Below, one piece after another: positions 52,391-60,170 of a DNA stretch of 64,000 nucleotides. Numbering within the stretch: the stretch's first letter is position 1; every line of letters begins with the position of its first letter. The position numbers and the translations under genes were made by a program. This stretch comes from Anaerostipes caccae L1-92 (GTDB taxonomy: Bacteria > Bacillota > Clostridia > Lachnospirales > Lachnospiraceae), in assembly GCF_014467075.1 (NCBI RefSeq), contig NZ_AP023027.1:2421501-2485500 (forward strand), given 5' to 3'. A model generated the notes under the pieces. That model was not told the origin of the DNA. It saw only the letters and a program-made list of their open reading frames with translations, and did not search any database.

Positions 52391-52419
52391 ATCATACAGT
52401 TAAAAACTGATTCTGTCAA
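52391..52419 (-). promoter_or_regulatory. Promoter of the infC operon
   Basis: On the minus strand TTGACA (52419-52414), a 17-base spacer and TATGAT (52396-52391). Confidence 0.7.
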
Positions 52420-52429
52420 CCACTTTTCG

Positions 52430-54025
52430 TTACTCTTTGCTGAATTCTACCAGTTCCAGCCCTTCGTTGCGGTCCAGAACAAATTGGATGCCCCATTCGT
52501 TTTTAAATAAAAGAAGCGGATTTCCTCTCATATCCCGGACTTTCTTTACCTCTGCAACGCCTTTTAACTTATTCATGTCTGTCTGGACATCCTTAATCCA
52601 GCGGATCGCCTGGTACGGAAGCGGCTCCAGACGGATCTCACAGTTGTATTCGTTCTCCAGGCGGTATTTCAGCACGTCAAACTGGAGTGTCCCGACCACT
52701 CCTACAATAATTTCCGCAAATCCTGCCTGATGCTCCTGGAAAATCTGGATGGCGCCTTCCTGGGCGATCTGTTCCACCCCTTTGACAAACTGCTTTCTCT
52801 TCATGGAGTCCAGCTGAATAACCCTGGCAAAATGCTCCGGCGCAAACGTAGGGATCCCCTCATACTCAAAGTCGTCTTTCGGCATGCAGACCGTGTCCCC
52901 GATGGAAAAGATGCCCGGATCAAACACACCGATGATGTCTCCGGCGTAGGCTTCGTCTACAATCTTCCTTTCCTGCGCCATGATCTGCTGCGGCTGGGAA
53001 AGGCGCATTTTCTTTTTGCTCTGTACATGCTTTACTTCCATGTTGGCTTCGAATTTACCGGAACATATTCTCATAAATGCGATTCTGTCCCTGTGGTTTT
53101 TATTCATATTTGCCTGGATCTTGAAGACAAAAGCAGAAAAATCATGTTCCGCAGGAGCAATCTCTGTTCCTTTCGATACTCTCGGAAGCGGCGCTGTGGT
53201 CATTTGAAGGAAGTGCTCCAAGAATGGCTGCACACCAAAGTTCGTCAGCGCAGATCCAAAAAATACCGGGGAAAGTTCTCCCTTATGCACTTTTTCCATG
53301 TCGAGAGGCTGGGATGCACCGTCCAGGAGTTCAATTTCTTCCATAAGATTTTCGTAGAAATCCTCTCCTATCATCTGCTCAGCCTGTCCGTCATCAATGG
53401 AAATGATGGTCTCTTTCGCCTCCTTGGAACCGCCTGTAGATACCGACTCAAATCCCAGAATCTCTCTGCTGTTTCTCTCATAGACTCCCTTAAACTCTTT
53501 TCCGCATCCGATCGGCCAGTTAACCGGACAGGTGTCAATCCCGAGCACCTTTTCAATATTATCCAGGAGTTCAAATGTATCTTTTGCCTCCCGGTCCATT
53601 TTATTGATAAAAGTAAAAATAGGAATGTGCCTCATGACACACACTTTAAATAATTTGATCGTCTGTGCCTCCACACCTTTGGACGCGTCAATGACCATCA
53701 CCGCACAGTCTGCAGCCATCAGAGTCCGGTAGGTATCCTCGGAAAAGTCCTCATGTCCCGGAGTGTCCAGAATATTGATGCAGTAGTCATCGTATTCAAA
53801 CTGAAGAACAGAGGAAGTCACAGAGATTCCCCTCTCCTTTTCAATTTCCATCCAGTCTGAGACTGCATGTTTTGCGTTGGCCTTTCCTTTTACCGAACCT
53901 GCCGTGTTGATCGCTCCCCCATATAACAAAAACTTTTCTGTAAGCGTTGTCTTACCTGCATCCGGGTGAGAGATGATCGCAAAAGTCCTCCTCCGTCCGA
54001 TTTCCTTTTCTATGCTGCCTGCCAT
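52430..54025 (-). CDS. prfC: Peptide chain release factor 3
   Basis: 531 residues. Seen: G1 ISHPDAGKTTLTEKFLLYGG, switch motif EKERGISVTSS, DTPGHEDFSEDTYR, FINKMDREAKDTFELLDNIE, and C-terminal domains with GTEIAPAEHDFSAFVFKIQA, FAPEHFARVIQLDSMKRKQF and VGVVGTLQFDVLKYRLENEY. All match RF3 rather than EF-G by length and domain III. Known: RF3 is a GTPase that removes RF1/RF2 from the ribosome after peptide release. It is monocistronic, directly upstream of the infC promoter. Confidence 0.97.
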   Translation of the reverse strand: MAGSIEKEIGRRRTFAIISHPDAGKTTLTEKFLLYGGAINTAGSVKGKANAKHAVSDWMEIEKERGISVTSSVLQFEYDDYCINILDTPGHEDFSEDTYRTLMAADCAVMVIDASKGVEAQTIKLFKVCVMRHIPIFTFINKMDREAKDTFELLDNIEKVLGIDTCPVNWPIGCGKEFKGVYERNSREILGFESVSTGGSKEAKETIISIDDGQAEQMIGEDFYENLMEEIELLDGASQPLDMEKVHKGELSPVFFGSALTNFGVQPFLEHFLQMTTAPLPRVSKGTEIAPAEHDFSAFVFKIQANMNKNHRDRIAFMRICSGKFEANMEVKHVQSKKKMRLSQPQQIMAQERKIVDEAYAGDIIGVFDPGIFSIGDTVCMPKDDFEYEGIPTFAPEHFARVIQLDSMKRKQFVKGVEQIAQEGAIQIFQEHQAGFAEIIVGVVGTLQFDVLKYRLENEYNCEIRLEPLPYQAIRWIKDVQTDMNKLKGVAEVKKVRDMRGNPLLLFKNEWGIQFVLDRNEGLELVEFSKE

Positions 54026-54339
54026 TCTATCTTCCTCTTTCCTTATTTCTTAAATTTATCCGCTATCTCATTCTATTTATTTGATAACATACCTAGTCAT
54101 ATTAGCATAACGGCAGACAAAATTCCACCCATATTTATATCAATGGCAGCTTTTATATAAGCATGACTAGAACAAAGTGGCAAGCCACTTCAACTCCCCA
54201 ACCCCTCAATCTTTGAGGGGCTTGATAACTTTGTGTGCCAGATGCGATTTGACGTAGTCAAATAATTTCCTTACGCATCTGTGTACATCCCGCGGAGCGT
54301 TTTTTATTTGATAGGGAAGGTCGTAGAACTTTCCTATGA
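54026..54339. other. Non-coding stretch with a run of hairpins
   Basis: No convincing gene. From 54176 there are four successive hairpins: AGTGGC/GCCACT (54176-54189), CCCCTCAA/TTGAGGGG (54202-54220), AGATGCG/CGCATCT with an inner TTTGAC/GTCAAA (54240-54280), and ATAGG/CCTAT (54311-54337). An inverted repeat CTAGTCAT/ATGACTAG brackets 54093-54170. It resembles the structured end of a degraded IS200/IS605-type element or a small structured RNA. A 65-codon frame at 54206-54403 lies across the hairpins and is not accepted as a gene. Confidence 0.5.
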
Positions 54340-54382
54340 AATAAAAAAATGAAACGCCTGCAGGAAATCTGCAGACGCTTCT
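54340..54382 (-). terminator. Terminator after the osmoprotectant operon
   Basis: AACGCCTGCAG pairs with CTGCAGACGCTT around a short A-rich loop, just after the permease/binding-protein stop; the minus-strand side is followed by TTTCATTTTTTTATTTC. Confidence 0.75.
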
Positions 54383-54392
54383 CTTAGATCTT

Positions 54393-55970
54393 CTATTTTT
54401 CAATAATTCCCTGTTCTACAAGGTAATCATGTGCCGCTTCTCTCGGTTCCTTTCCAAGTTCATCGACCTCATAATTCATTTCCATCATGGCATCATTCGT
54501 CAAGACAGCACTCAATTCGTTAATAACCTTTTCGAGTTCCGGATACTTTTTAAGCGTATCCTCCCTGATAACCGGCACTGCATAATATGGCGGAAAATAT
54601 TTTTTGTCATCTTCCAGCACTTTCAGCTTAAACTTCTTTAGCAGGCCGTCTGTGGCAAACGCATCCACTACGTCAACTTTTTTATTTTCCAAGGCTGTAT
54701 ATCTCGGTGAGCCGTCAATTCCCGTCTCATTCTTAAACTTAAAACCATAAGTTTCACATAATCCTGGGATACCGTCGGCACGGTTTAAAAATTCCAGAGT
54801 GGATCCGATGCTCAGCTGTGAGCCGACTCCCCGTAAATCGCTGATTTTGTTCAGATTATATTTTTTTGCGGTCTCTTTGGTCACAGCCAGTGTATAGGTA
54901 TTGTTAAACTTCGTCTGATCCAGGACTTCAAAATTATTCTTTTCCTTAAAATATTTCTTCAGAGTATTGTAGACTTTATCCATGTCATTGGTGGATTCTT
55001 CTTTCAGAATATTCATATATGCGGTTCCTGTGTATTCCACATACATGTCAATCTCCCCTTTGTCCTGTGCCTCATAGCAGACTTCACTGCCTCCCAGGTT
55101 CTCACGGCGGTCCACTTTGATGTCCGTTTTATCCTCGATCACATCGGCGTAGAGGTTGCAGAGGACCAGCTGTTCCGTGAAATCCTTACTTCCGATGGCA
55201 ATCCTCTTATCATCTCCCTTGAAGCTTCCAATTATAGAATTGCCCATGATGGCAGCCACCAGAATTCCTACCAGTACAAGCACACCTTTCTGGCGTCTTC
55301 TCTTTCTTTTTAACTGTTCTTTTGAACCCTCATATCCCTGCTGCAGGCTGATCGGCGTCACAAGTTTTTCAATCAGTCCTGTGAGATAATCTACCAGAAG
55401 TGCCAGGATACAGGACGGGATAGCCCCTGCCAGGATCTGGGCGTTATTCACTGTACGGATTCCTGAAAACACCAGATATCCGAGTCCTCCGGCACCAATA
55501 AATGCGGCCATAGTCATAAGCCCCACCGCGGTTACCGCAGAAATCCTCACACCTGCCATGATGATCGGCAGGGCCAGAGGAATTTTTATTTTAAACAGCA
55601 CCTGTGCTTTTGTTAATCCGATTCCTTTGGCCGCTTCCACCATTTCCGGACTGATACTGTTAATACCGGTAAATGTATTCTTTATGATCGGAAGCAGGGA
55701 ATAAATAATGACCATCACAACAGCCGGCAGGGTACCGATTCCCAACAGAGGAATGGACAGTCCCAAAAGCGCCATGCTCGGGATCGCCTGTACTACATTT
55801 GCGACTCCAAGAACTGGTTTATTCAGGTTCTTTACATAGCTGATCAGGATACCGAGAGGGACACCGACGAGAATGGAGCAGCCCACTGCGATGGCGGTGA
55901 GTTCGATATGTTCTGTCACCAGAGATAAAATCTGTTCTTTATTTTGTATCATATACTGAATAAATTCCAT
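54393..55970 (-). CDS. opuCB: Glycine betaine/osmoprotectant ABC permease fused to substrate-binding protein
   Basis: 525 residues. Seen: an N-terminal permease of about 210 residues with six hydrophobic helices and the coupling loop EAAKGIGLTKAQVLFKIKIP, a linker rich in Lys/Arg, one more membrane helix (VLVLVGILVAAIMGNSIIGS), then an OpuAC-type binding domain (IAIGSKDFTEQLVLCNLYAD, GEIDMYVEYTGTAYMNILKE, LSIGSTLEFLNRADGIPGLC). Known: OpuF- and some OpuC-like importers fuse the binding protein to the permease in this way; substrates are choline, carnitine, glycine betaine and relatives. It starts 3 bases after the ATPase gene ends. Confidence 0.93.
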   Translation of the reverse strand: MEFIQYMIQNKEQILSLVTEHIELTAIAVGCSILVGVPLGILISYVKNLNKPVLGVANVVQAIPSMALLGLSIPLLGIGTLPAVVMVIIYSLLPIIKNTFTGINSISPEMVEAAKGIGLTKAQVLFKIKIPLALPIIMAGVRISAVTAVGLMTMAAFIGAGGLGYLVFSGIRTVNNAQILAGAIPSCILALLVDYLTGLIEKLVTPISLQQGYEGSKEQLKRKRRRQKGVLVLVGILVAAIMGNSIIGSFKGDDKRIAIGSKDFTEQLVLCNLYADVIEDKTDIKVDRRENLGGSEVCYEAQDKGEIDMYVEYTGTAYMNILKEESTNDMDKVYNTLKKYFKEKNNFEVLDQTKFNNTYTLAVTKETAKKYNLNKISDLRGVGSQLSIGSTLEFLNRADGIPGLCETYGFKFKNETGIDGSPRYTALENKKVDVVDAFATDGLLKKFKLKVLEDDKKYFPPYYAVPVIREDTLKKYPELEKVINELSAVLTNDAMMEMNYEVDELGKEPREAAHDYLVEQGIIEK

Positions 55971-55973
55971 CGG

Positions 55974-57155
55974 TTACACCTCCTTCTCTGTCATGTCTTG
56001 TTGGCCTTCATCTGACGTCCAGTCCTCTGTGTCTTCCTCATCTTCTGTTAGATACTGCTGGCTCAGCGTAGAGATCAGATTGCTGTTTGTGATCAGTCCA
56101 AGTACCTTTTCATTTTCATCAACTACAGGAATATTTCCTACATCATATTCGTCAATCAGTTTTAAAAGCTGCAGGATATTGTCATCCGGACTTGCAGTCA
56201 AAACATCTGTCTTCATCATGGTCTCCGCTGCAGCCAGCGGATTCTTGGCACGGTACAGGGCTTTTCTGTTGATCATTCCCTGAAGTTTCCTGTTTTCGTC
56301 CACTACTAACAGCGTATCTACATGCCGTTCTTTCATCCTTTTGACACATCGGGTCCTGGAGAGGTCACCGGTACAGGTGACGGGATTTTCAATCATAATA
56401 TCCTCCACCTTTATGTACTCCGGCGACCCCCAGATACGGTTCTTCCCTACGAAGTTTTCCACGAACTCGTTTGCGGGATTTTTCAGGATTTCTTCCGGTG
56501 TATCATATTGGAGAATATGGCCGTCTTTCATGATGCAGATTTTGTCTGCGATCTTGATCGCCTCATCCATATCGTGGGTGACAAATACGATGGTTTTGTC
56601 CACTTTCTCATGGAGAGCAATCAGCTCGTCCTGAAGGCTGACCCTTGTCATTGGGTCCAGTGCCGAAAAAGGCTCGTCCATCAGCATAATCTTAGGATTG
56701 TTGGCGAGTGCCCTGGCAACGCCGACACGCTGCTGCTGCCCGCCGCTCAGATCATTGGGATACCGGTCCAGAAATTCATCTCCGTTAAGGCCGACCATAT
56801 CCATAAGATATTCCGTATTCTTGCTGATCTGTTCTTCGTCCTTTTTTTCTAATCTTTGAATCAGTTCGATGTTCTCTCTGACCGTCATGTGGGGAAACAG
56901 CCCGGCCTGCTGTATCACATATCCGATACTGCGCCGCATCTCGACTTTATTCATATCTTCAATGTCTTTTCCGTCGATGAAAATCTTGCCTTTCGTCGGC
57001 CGGATCAGCCGGTTGATCATCTTCAGCGTCGTGGTCTTTCCGCAGCCGCTGGAACCGATGATCGCCACCAGTTCCCCATCTTCAATCGTCAGAGAGATAT
57101 CCGACAGGACTTTATTATCTTTAAAACTCTTAGTTACATGTTGAAACTCTATCAT
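55974..57155 (-). CDS. opuCA: Osmoprotectant ABC transporter ATP-binding protein with CBS domains
   Basis: 393 residues. Seen: Walker A IIGSSGCGKTTTLKMINRLI, signature DLSGGQQQRVGVARAL, Walker B IMLMDEPFSALDP and switch His VFVTHDMDEA, then two CBS motifs (VKRMKERHVDTLLVVDENRK; LKLIDEYDVGNIPVVDENEK) and an acidic tail. Known: in OpuA and OpuC the CBS pair senses ionic strength or c-di-AMP. It pairs with the downstream permease/binding-protein fusion to make a betaine or carnitine importer. GGAG precedes the ATG. Confidence 0.95.
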   Translation of the reverse strand: MIEFQHVTKSFKDNKVLSDISLTIEDGELVAIIGSSGCGKTTTLKMINRLIRPTKGKIFIDGKDIEDMNKVEMRRSIGYVIQQAGLFPHMTVRENIELIQRLEKKDEEQISKNTEYLMDMVGLNGDEFLDRYPNDLSGGQQQRVGVARALANNPKIMLMDEPFSALDPMTRVSLQDELIALHEKVDKTIVFVTHDMDEAIKIADKICIMKDGHILQYDTPEEILKNPANEFVENFVGKNRIWGSPEYIKVEDIMIENPVTCTGDLSRTRCVKRMKERHVDTLLVVDENRKLQGMINRKALYRAKNPLAAAETMMKTDVLTASPDDNILQLLKLIDEYDVGNIPVVDENEKVLGLITNSNLISTLSQQYLTEDEEDTEDWTSDEGQQDMTEKEV

Positions 57156-57181
57156 TCAATTCACTCCTTTTGTATAAACAG

Positions 57182-57214
57182 TCAAAAGGATCTGTATCTC
57201 TCCAGATCCTTTTA
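57182..57214. other. Hairpin upstream of opuCA
   Basis: AAAAGGATCTG pairs with CAGATCCTTTT around an 8-base loop between the opuCA start and the radical SAM gene. It could end transcripts coming from the radical SAM gene on the minus strand. Confidence 0.5.
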
Positions 57215-57311
57215 TTCTGTTTTCTATAAAACAAATTTCATTTGTCTATTATAGAATTGTCAGCACTGTATTTTCTAGTTTACCATATTTAAAAAACTTT
57301 TTCCACTCAGG

Positions 57312-57353
57312 CACAAAGGGGCACTGTACATCTGCTGTACAGTGCCCCTTGTG
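57312..57353. other. Long hairpin after the radical SAM gene
   Basis: AGGGGCACTGTACA (57317-57330) pairs with TGTACAGTGCCCCT, extended by CACA/TGTG with one bulge. There is no U-tract on either strand, so it is not a classical terminator. Confidence 0.6.
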
Positions 57354-57361
57354 ATACGTTC

Positions 57362-58258
57362 TTAAAACTGGTCAAAAAAACTCATTTGTCTGGCTTCATA
57401 CGGACGCCGGTATGCCGTAATGATATGACGCATATTAAACAGGATGCCCGCATCATTGCAGGCGGCCGCAAACCGGCTCCACAGCTGTTTTGCATGCGGA
57501 CTGGCACACTGATACCGGTCTCCATATCTCTTCTTATATTTTTCCCTCAAATTGTCATCCGGAAACAGTCTGTCCAGTTTCTCAAAATACCATTCTCTCT
57601 GATTCTGCCTCAATGTCACTCCAAAGGCAGGATAGATAAAATCTGCTCCGCATTCTTTCGCCTTCTTTACGATACCAAGAATATTTTCTTCTGTATCCTC
57701 GATCCACGGAAGCACCGGCATCATTAAAATTCCTGCAAAAATCCCCGCGTCTTTGAGTTTTGCAAGAGCCTCAAAACGTTCAGATGACAGGGATACTCCC
57801 GGCTCTATCTTTTTACACATGGAATCATCACAGGTTGTAATGGTCAGCTTGCAGATCACCGGGGAGTGTTCTTTTATTTCTTCGAGTATGTCAATATCTC
57901 TTGTGATCATGGCGCTTTTCGTAGCGATGGCGCTGCCGAATCCAAATGCGTTCAGAAGCTCCTGAGCATGCCTGGTCAGCATCAGCTCTTTTTCAAAAGG
58001 ATTGTACGGATCACTCATGGCTCCGGTTGCCACAACTCCCTTTTTTGTTTTCCTTCTCAGATCATCCCGGATGATTTCCAGGGCATGTTCTTTCGCTTTC
58101 ACCTGATCAAAATTCTCAATATGATAACAGTCACTCCGGCTGTCACAATAAATACAGCCGTGGCAGCAGCCACGGTATATATTCATGTTATAATCTCCGC
58201 CGAACCAGGAGTCTCCCGGTCCTTTGGTGATGATATGTTTTGCTTTTACATAATCCAT
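57362..58258 (-). CDS. Radical SAM protein, SPL/Rv2578c-like
   Basis: 298 residues. Seen: the cluster motif IYRGCCHGCIYCDSRSDCYH (Cys spacing C-x3-C-x2-C), GAMSDPYNPFEKELMLTRHA, IATKSAMITRDIDILEEIKE, and GILMMPVLPWIEDTEENILG with a C-terminal helix set. Known: this family resembles spore photoproduct lyase in the N-terminal half, but most members lack an assigned reaction. It starts inside the end of the GyrI-like gene upstream (9-base gap), so the two are co-transcribed; a role in repair or in modifying a small molecule is open. Confidence 0.85.
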   Translation of the reverse strand: MDYVKAKHIITKGPGDSWFGGDYNMNIYRGCCHGCIYCDSRSDCYHIENFDQVKAKEHALEIIRDDLRRKTKKGVVATGAMSDPYNPFEKELMLTRHAQELLNAFGFGSAIATKSAMITRDIDILEEIKEHSPVICKLTITTCDDSMCKKIEPGVSLSSERFEALAKLKDAGIFAGILMMPVLPWIEDTEENILGIVKKAKECGADFIYPAFGVTLRQNQREWYFEKLDRLFPDDNLREKYKKRYGDRYQCASPHAKQLWSRFAAACNDAGILFNMRHIITAYRRPYEARQMSFFDQF

Positions 58259-58267
58259 TCTTATGAA

Positions 58268-58729
58268 TCACTCCTTCAGTGCAATATACATATGGATTTC
58301 TGAGTCTTCCAGCGTGCCTCCCGGCTGATACTCTTCAAAGTCTCCAGTAAAGCTGCGGTTTAAATCCATCTTCCACAGCTTGATCCAAAACTCGCTCACC
58401 GCTTTCTGCATATGTCCCCGGACAATAAACTTTGCATATTTTCCTTTTGGAATTACAGTAAAGGTGAGCCCTTCCTGATTCCGCTCAGTGCTGCTGACCT
58501 CACATCCTACCGTAATCTGATATTCCTGCATATTCTCATCATTGTAATCAGAATACAGACCGATACTCTTTTCGTTTACTTTGTTTGAGATATTAAAAAA
58601 AATTCCTTCTTCAAAAAACCGCCCCCACAAGGACCCGATCACCATTCCGGCATCCGGTGCATCATTGGATGTCCTCGCGCTGATCCCTGCAACCATCTTT
58701 TCTTCTAATTCTACCACTTCATAGTTCAT
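58268..58729 (-). CDS. GyrI-like/AraC effector-binding domain protein
   Basis: 153 residues. Seen: the GyrI-type fold with YEVVELEEKMVAGISARTSN, MVIGSLWGRFFEEGIFFNIS, YQITVGCEVSSTERNQEGLT and FTVIPKGKYAKFIVRGHMQK. Known: stand-alone members bind small hydrophobic cations or gyrase. A GGAGG site precedes the ATG, and a perfect dyad lies between it and the WYL regulator upstream. Probably controlled by that regulator. Confidence 0.85.
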   Translation of the reverse strand: MNYEVVELEEKMVAGISARTSNDAPDAGMVIGSLWGRFFEEGIFFNISNKVNEKSIGLYSDYNDENMQEYQITVGCEVSSTERNQEGLTFTVIPKGKYAKFIVRGHMQKAVSEFWIKLWKMDLNRSFTGDFEEYQPGGTLEDSEIHMYIALKE

Positions 58730-58769
58730 AATTGTTCCTCCATTGTTTTTTCTTTATTGTACAACAGAG

Positions 58770-58793
58770 AACCTGACAGCTGTCTGTCAGGTT
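58770..58793. promoter_or_regulatory. Dyad near the GyrI-like gene promoter
   Basis: AACCTGACAG and CTGTCAGGTT form a perfect 10-base inverted repeat with a 4-base centre, directly after the WYL regulator stop and about 40 bases before the GyrI-like start. It may be an operator for the WYL protein or a weak terminator of its gene. Confidence 0.5.
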
Positions 58794-59699
58794 TTAAATG
58801 TTTTCTTCATATTGTCCCGCCATAAGGCGGAGACGGCGTTTCATTTCGCTGCGGACTTCTTTTGGCCCCAGCACCACAAGCCCCGGGCCGAAGGATAGAA
58901 GCCATCCATACAGCCATTCTTCATCTGCACAAGGAAATGTGATATAAAAAGCCTCCTTCTCCTCTCTGATCCAGTCCGGATCGAATTCATCATAGACGCG
59001 GAATCCAAGACTTTTCTCTGCCCTGACGGATACTTCCATATCCTTTTTTTCTTCCAGAGACGGCATTGTTTTCATATCCCGAATGTCTTTTCTCAAAAAG
59101 CGTTCTTCTGTTTTTACCAAATTTTTAAGCCTCTTGAGCTTAAAGATCCGTATCTCCCCGCTCTTTTTGCAGAATGCCGTGAGATACCAGTCCATGCCGC
59201 GGAAATACAGCTGCATGGGCTCTGCTTCCCTTCTGGAATATTCGCCCTTTGCATTATAGTAATCAAATATGACCACTTCCCTGTTAAGGATCGCTTCTTT
59301 CAGTGTTTCAAACAGTTCCTTTTCTCCTCTTGGGTTCCACCGTGAAAAGTCCACATAGACCCAGTTCTCATCGTCCTTCTGGAACAGGCTGGACAATCTG
59401 GATAAGAGTTTTTTGGCATCCATGTGATTCGTGACTGCCATGCATTGAAGTGAGAGAAGAATCTGACTTTGTTCCTCTTCCGTAAGGGCAGACTTGTCCA
59501 TGACGAAGTCTTCCAGCAGGCCAATGCCCCCTCCCTTTCCCTGAGTGCAGTATACCGGTATGCCCGCACTGCTGAGTGCATCGATGTCCCGGTAGATCGT
59601 TCTCACCGAAACCTCAAACCTCTCGGCGAGCTCCGGTGCTGTCACTTTCTTTTTCTCCAGCAAAATATAAATGATCTCAAATAAACGGCTGCTTGTCAT
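58794..59699 (-). CDS. YafY-type WYL-domain transcriptional regulator
   Basis: 301 residues. Seen: an N-terminal HTH_11 (SRLFEIIYILLEKKKVTAPE, LAERFEVSVRTIYRDIDALS), a WYL domain (EVVIFDYYNAKGEYSRREAE, PMQLYFRGMDWYLTAFCKKS) and the C-terminal WCX extension ending in LGPKEVRSEMKRRLRLMAGQ. Known: WYL regulators bind a ligand such as a nucleotide or nucleic acid and often sit beside defence or repair genes. Here it lies between the GyrI/radical SAM pair and the RnlAB-type locus; which one it controls is not clear. Confidence 0.9.
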   Translation of the reverse strand: MTSSRLFEIIYILLEKKKVTAPELAERFEVSVRTIYRDIDALSSAGIPVYCTQGKGGGIGLLEDFVMDKSALTEEEQSQILLSLQCMAVTNHMDAKKLLSRLSSLFQKDDENWVYVDFSRWNPRGEKELFETLKEAILNREVVIFDYYNAKGEYSRREAEPMQLYFRGMDWYLTAFCKKSGEIRIFKLKRLKNLVKTEERFLRKDIRDMKTMPSLEEKKDMEVSVRAEKSLGFRVYDEFDPDWIREEKEAFYITFPCADEEWLYGWLLSFGPGLVVLGPKEVRSEMKRRLRLMAGQYEENI

Positions 59700-59731
59700 A
59701 AATATCCCCTTTTACCTTTGTATAATACATG

Positions 59732-59776
59732 AAATTACAAACCGAGAGTAAAAAAATCACCCTCGGTTTGTAATTT
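59732..59776. terminator. 15-bp inverted repeat bounding the RnlAB-type locus
   Basis: AAATTACAAACCGAG pairs perfectly with CTCGGTTTGTAATTT around a 15-base A/T-rich loop. It follows the RnlB-like stop on the minus strand and precedes the WYL regulator start. It probably ends the toxin-antitoxin transcript, although the U-tract is weak. Confidence 0.6.
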
Positions 59777-59793
59777 AAATATTCTATTTAGTC

Positions 59794-60144
59794 TCAAATA
59801 CATTTCCCTGTCTTCAGCAAAAACTTCAAACTATTTGTAATTGTAGATCGTTCTAAAATCTCTTCATTATTTTGAAAGAACCTTTTACTTACTTCATTCA
59901 CTGTATCATCAAGCTCTTTTTTGATCTTAAATGATTTTAAATCTATTTTTCCGTCCAATACCTCTGCTTCTAGATACCTATTACTATTTGTCCCATTTAT
60001 TAATGTTAAGTCAAAGATAACTATTCCGGTATAACCACTTATTTCTGATTCTACCTCATCTAAATTGTTGATAGGGCTATCATATGAAGTCGCAATAATC
60101 AGATAAATATTATTGTGTATTTTTTTTACAGCAAAGTTCTTCAT
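59794..60144 (-). CDS. rnlB: RnlB-like antitoxin
   Basis: About 116 residues from the ATG at 60144 (AAAGGTGG site), with a GTG at 60156 as alternative. Seen: similarity to E. coli RnlB along its length: IYLIIATSYDSPINNLDEVE, SEISGYTGIVIFDLTLINGT, NSNRYLEAEVLDGKIDLKSF and a C-terminal helix with NNEEILERSTITNSLKFLL; length fits (about 120). Known: RnlB binds and blocks RnlA; it is unstable, and its loss after phage infection frees the toxin. The gene lies 26 bases downstream of the fused toxin, as antitoxin after toxin, the order of rnlA-rnlB. Confidence 0.8.
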   Translation of the reverse strand: MKNFAVKKIHNNIYLIIATSYDSPINNLDEVESEISGYTGIVIFDLTLINGTNSNRYLEAEVLDGKIDLKSFKIKKELDDTVNEVSKRFFQNNEEILERSTITNSLKFLLKTGKCI

Positions 60145-60170
60145 TATAGCCACCACCTTTCTATTTCTCT

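Noticed and set aside
54206..54403. A 65-codon minus-strand frame as a transposase remnant
   Set aside because: It spans several hairpins and the terminator of the osmoprotectant operon; no recognisable transposase motif.
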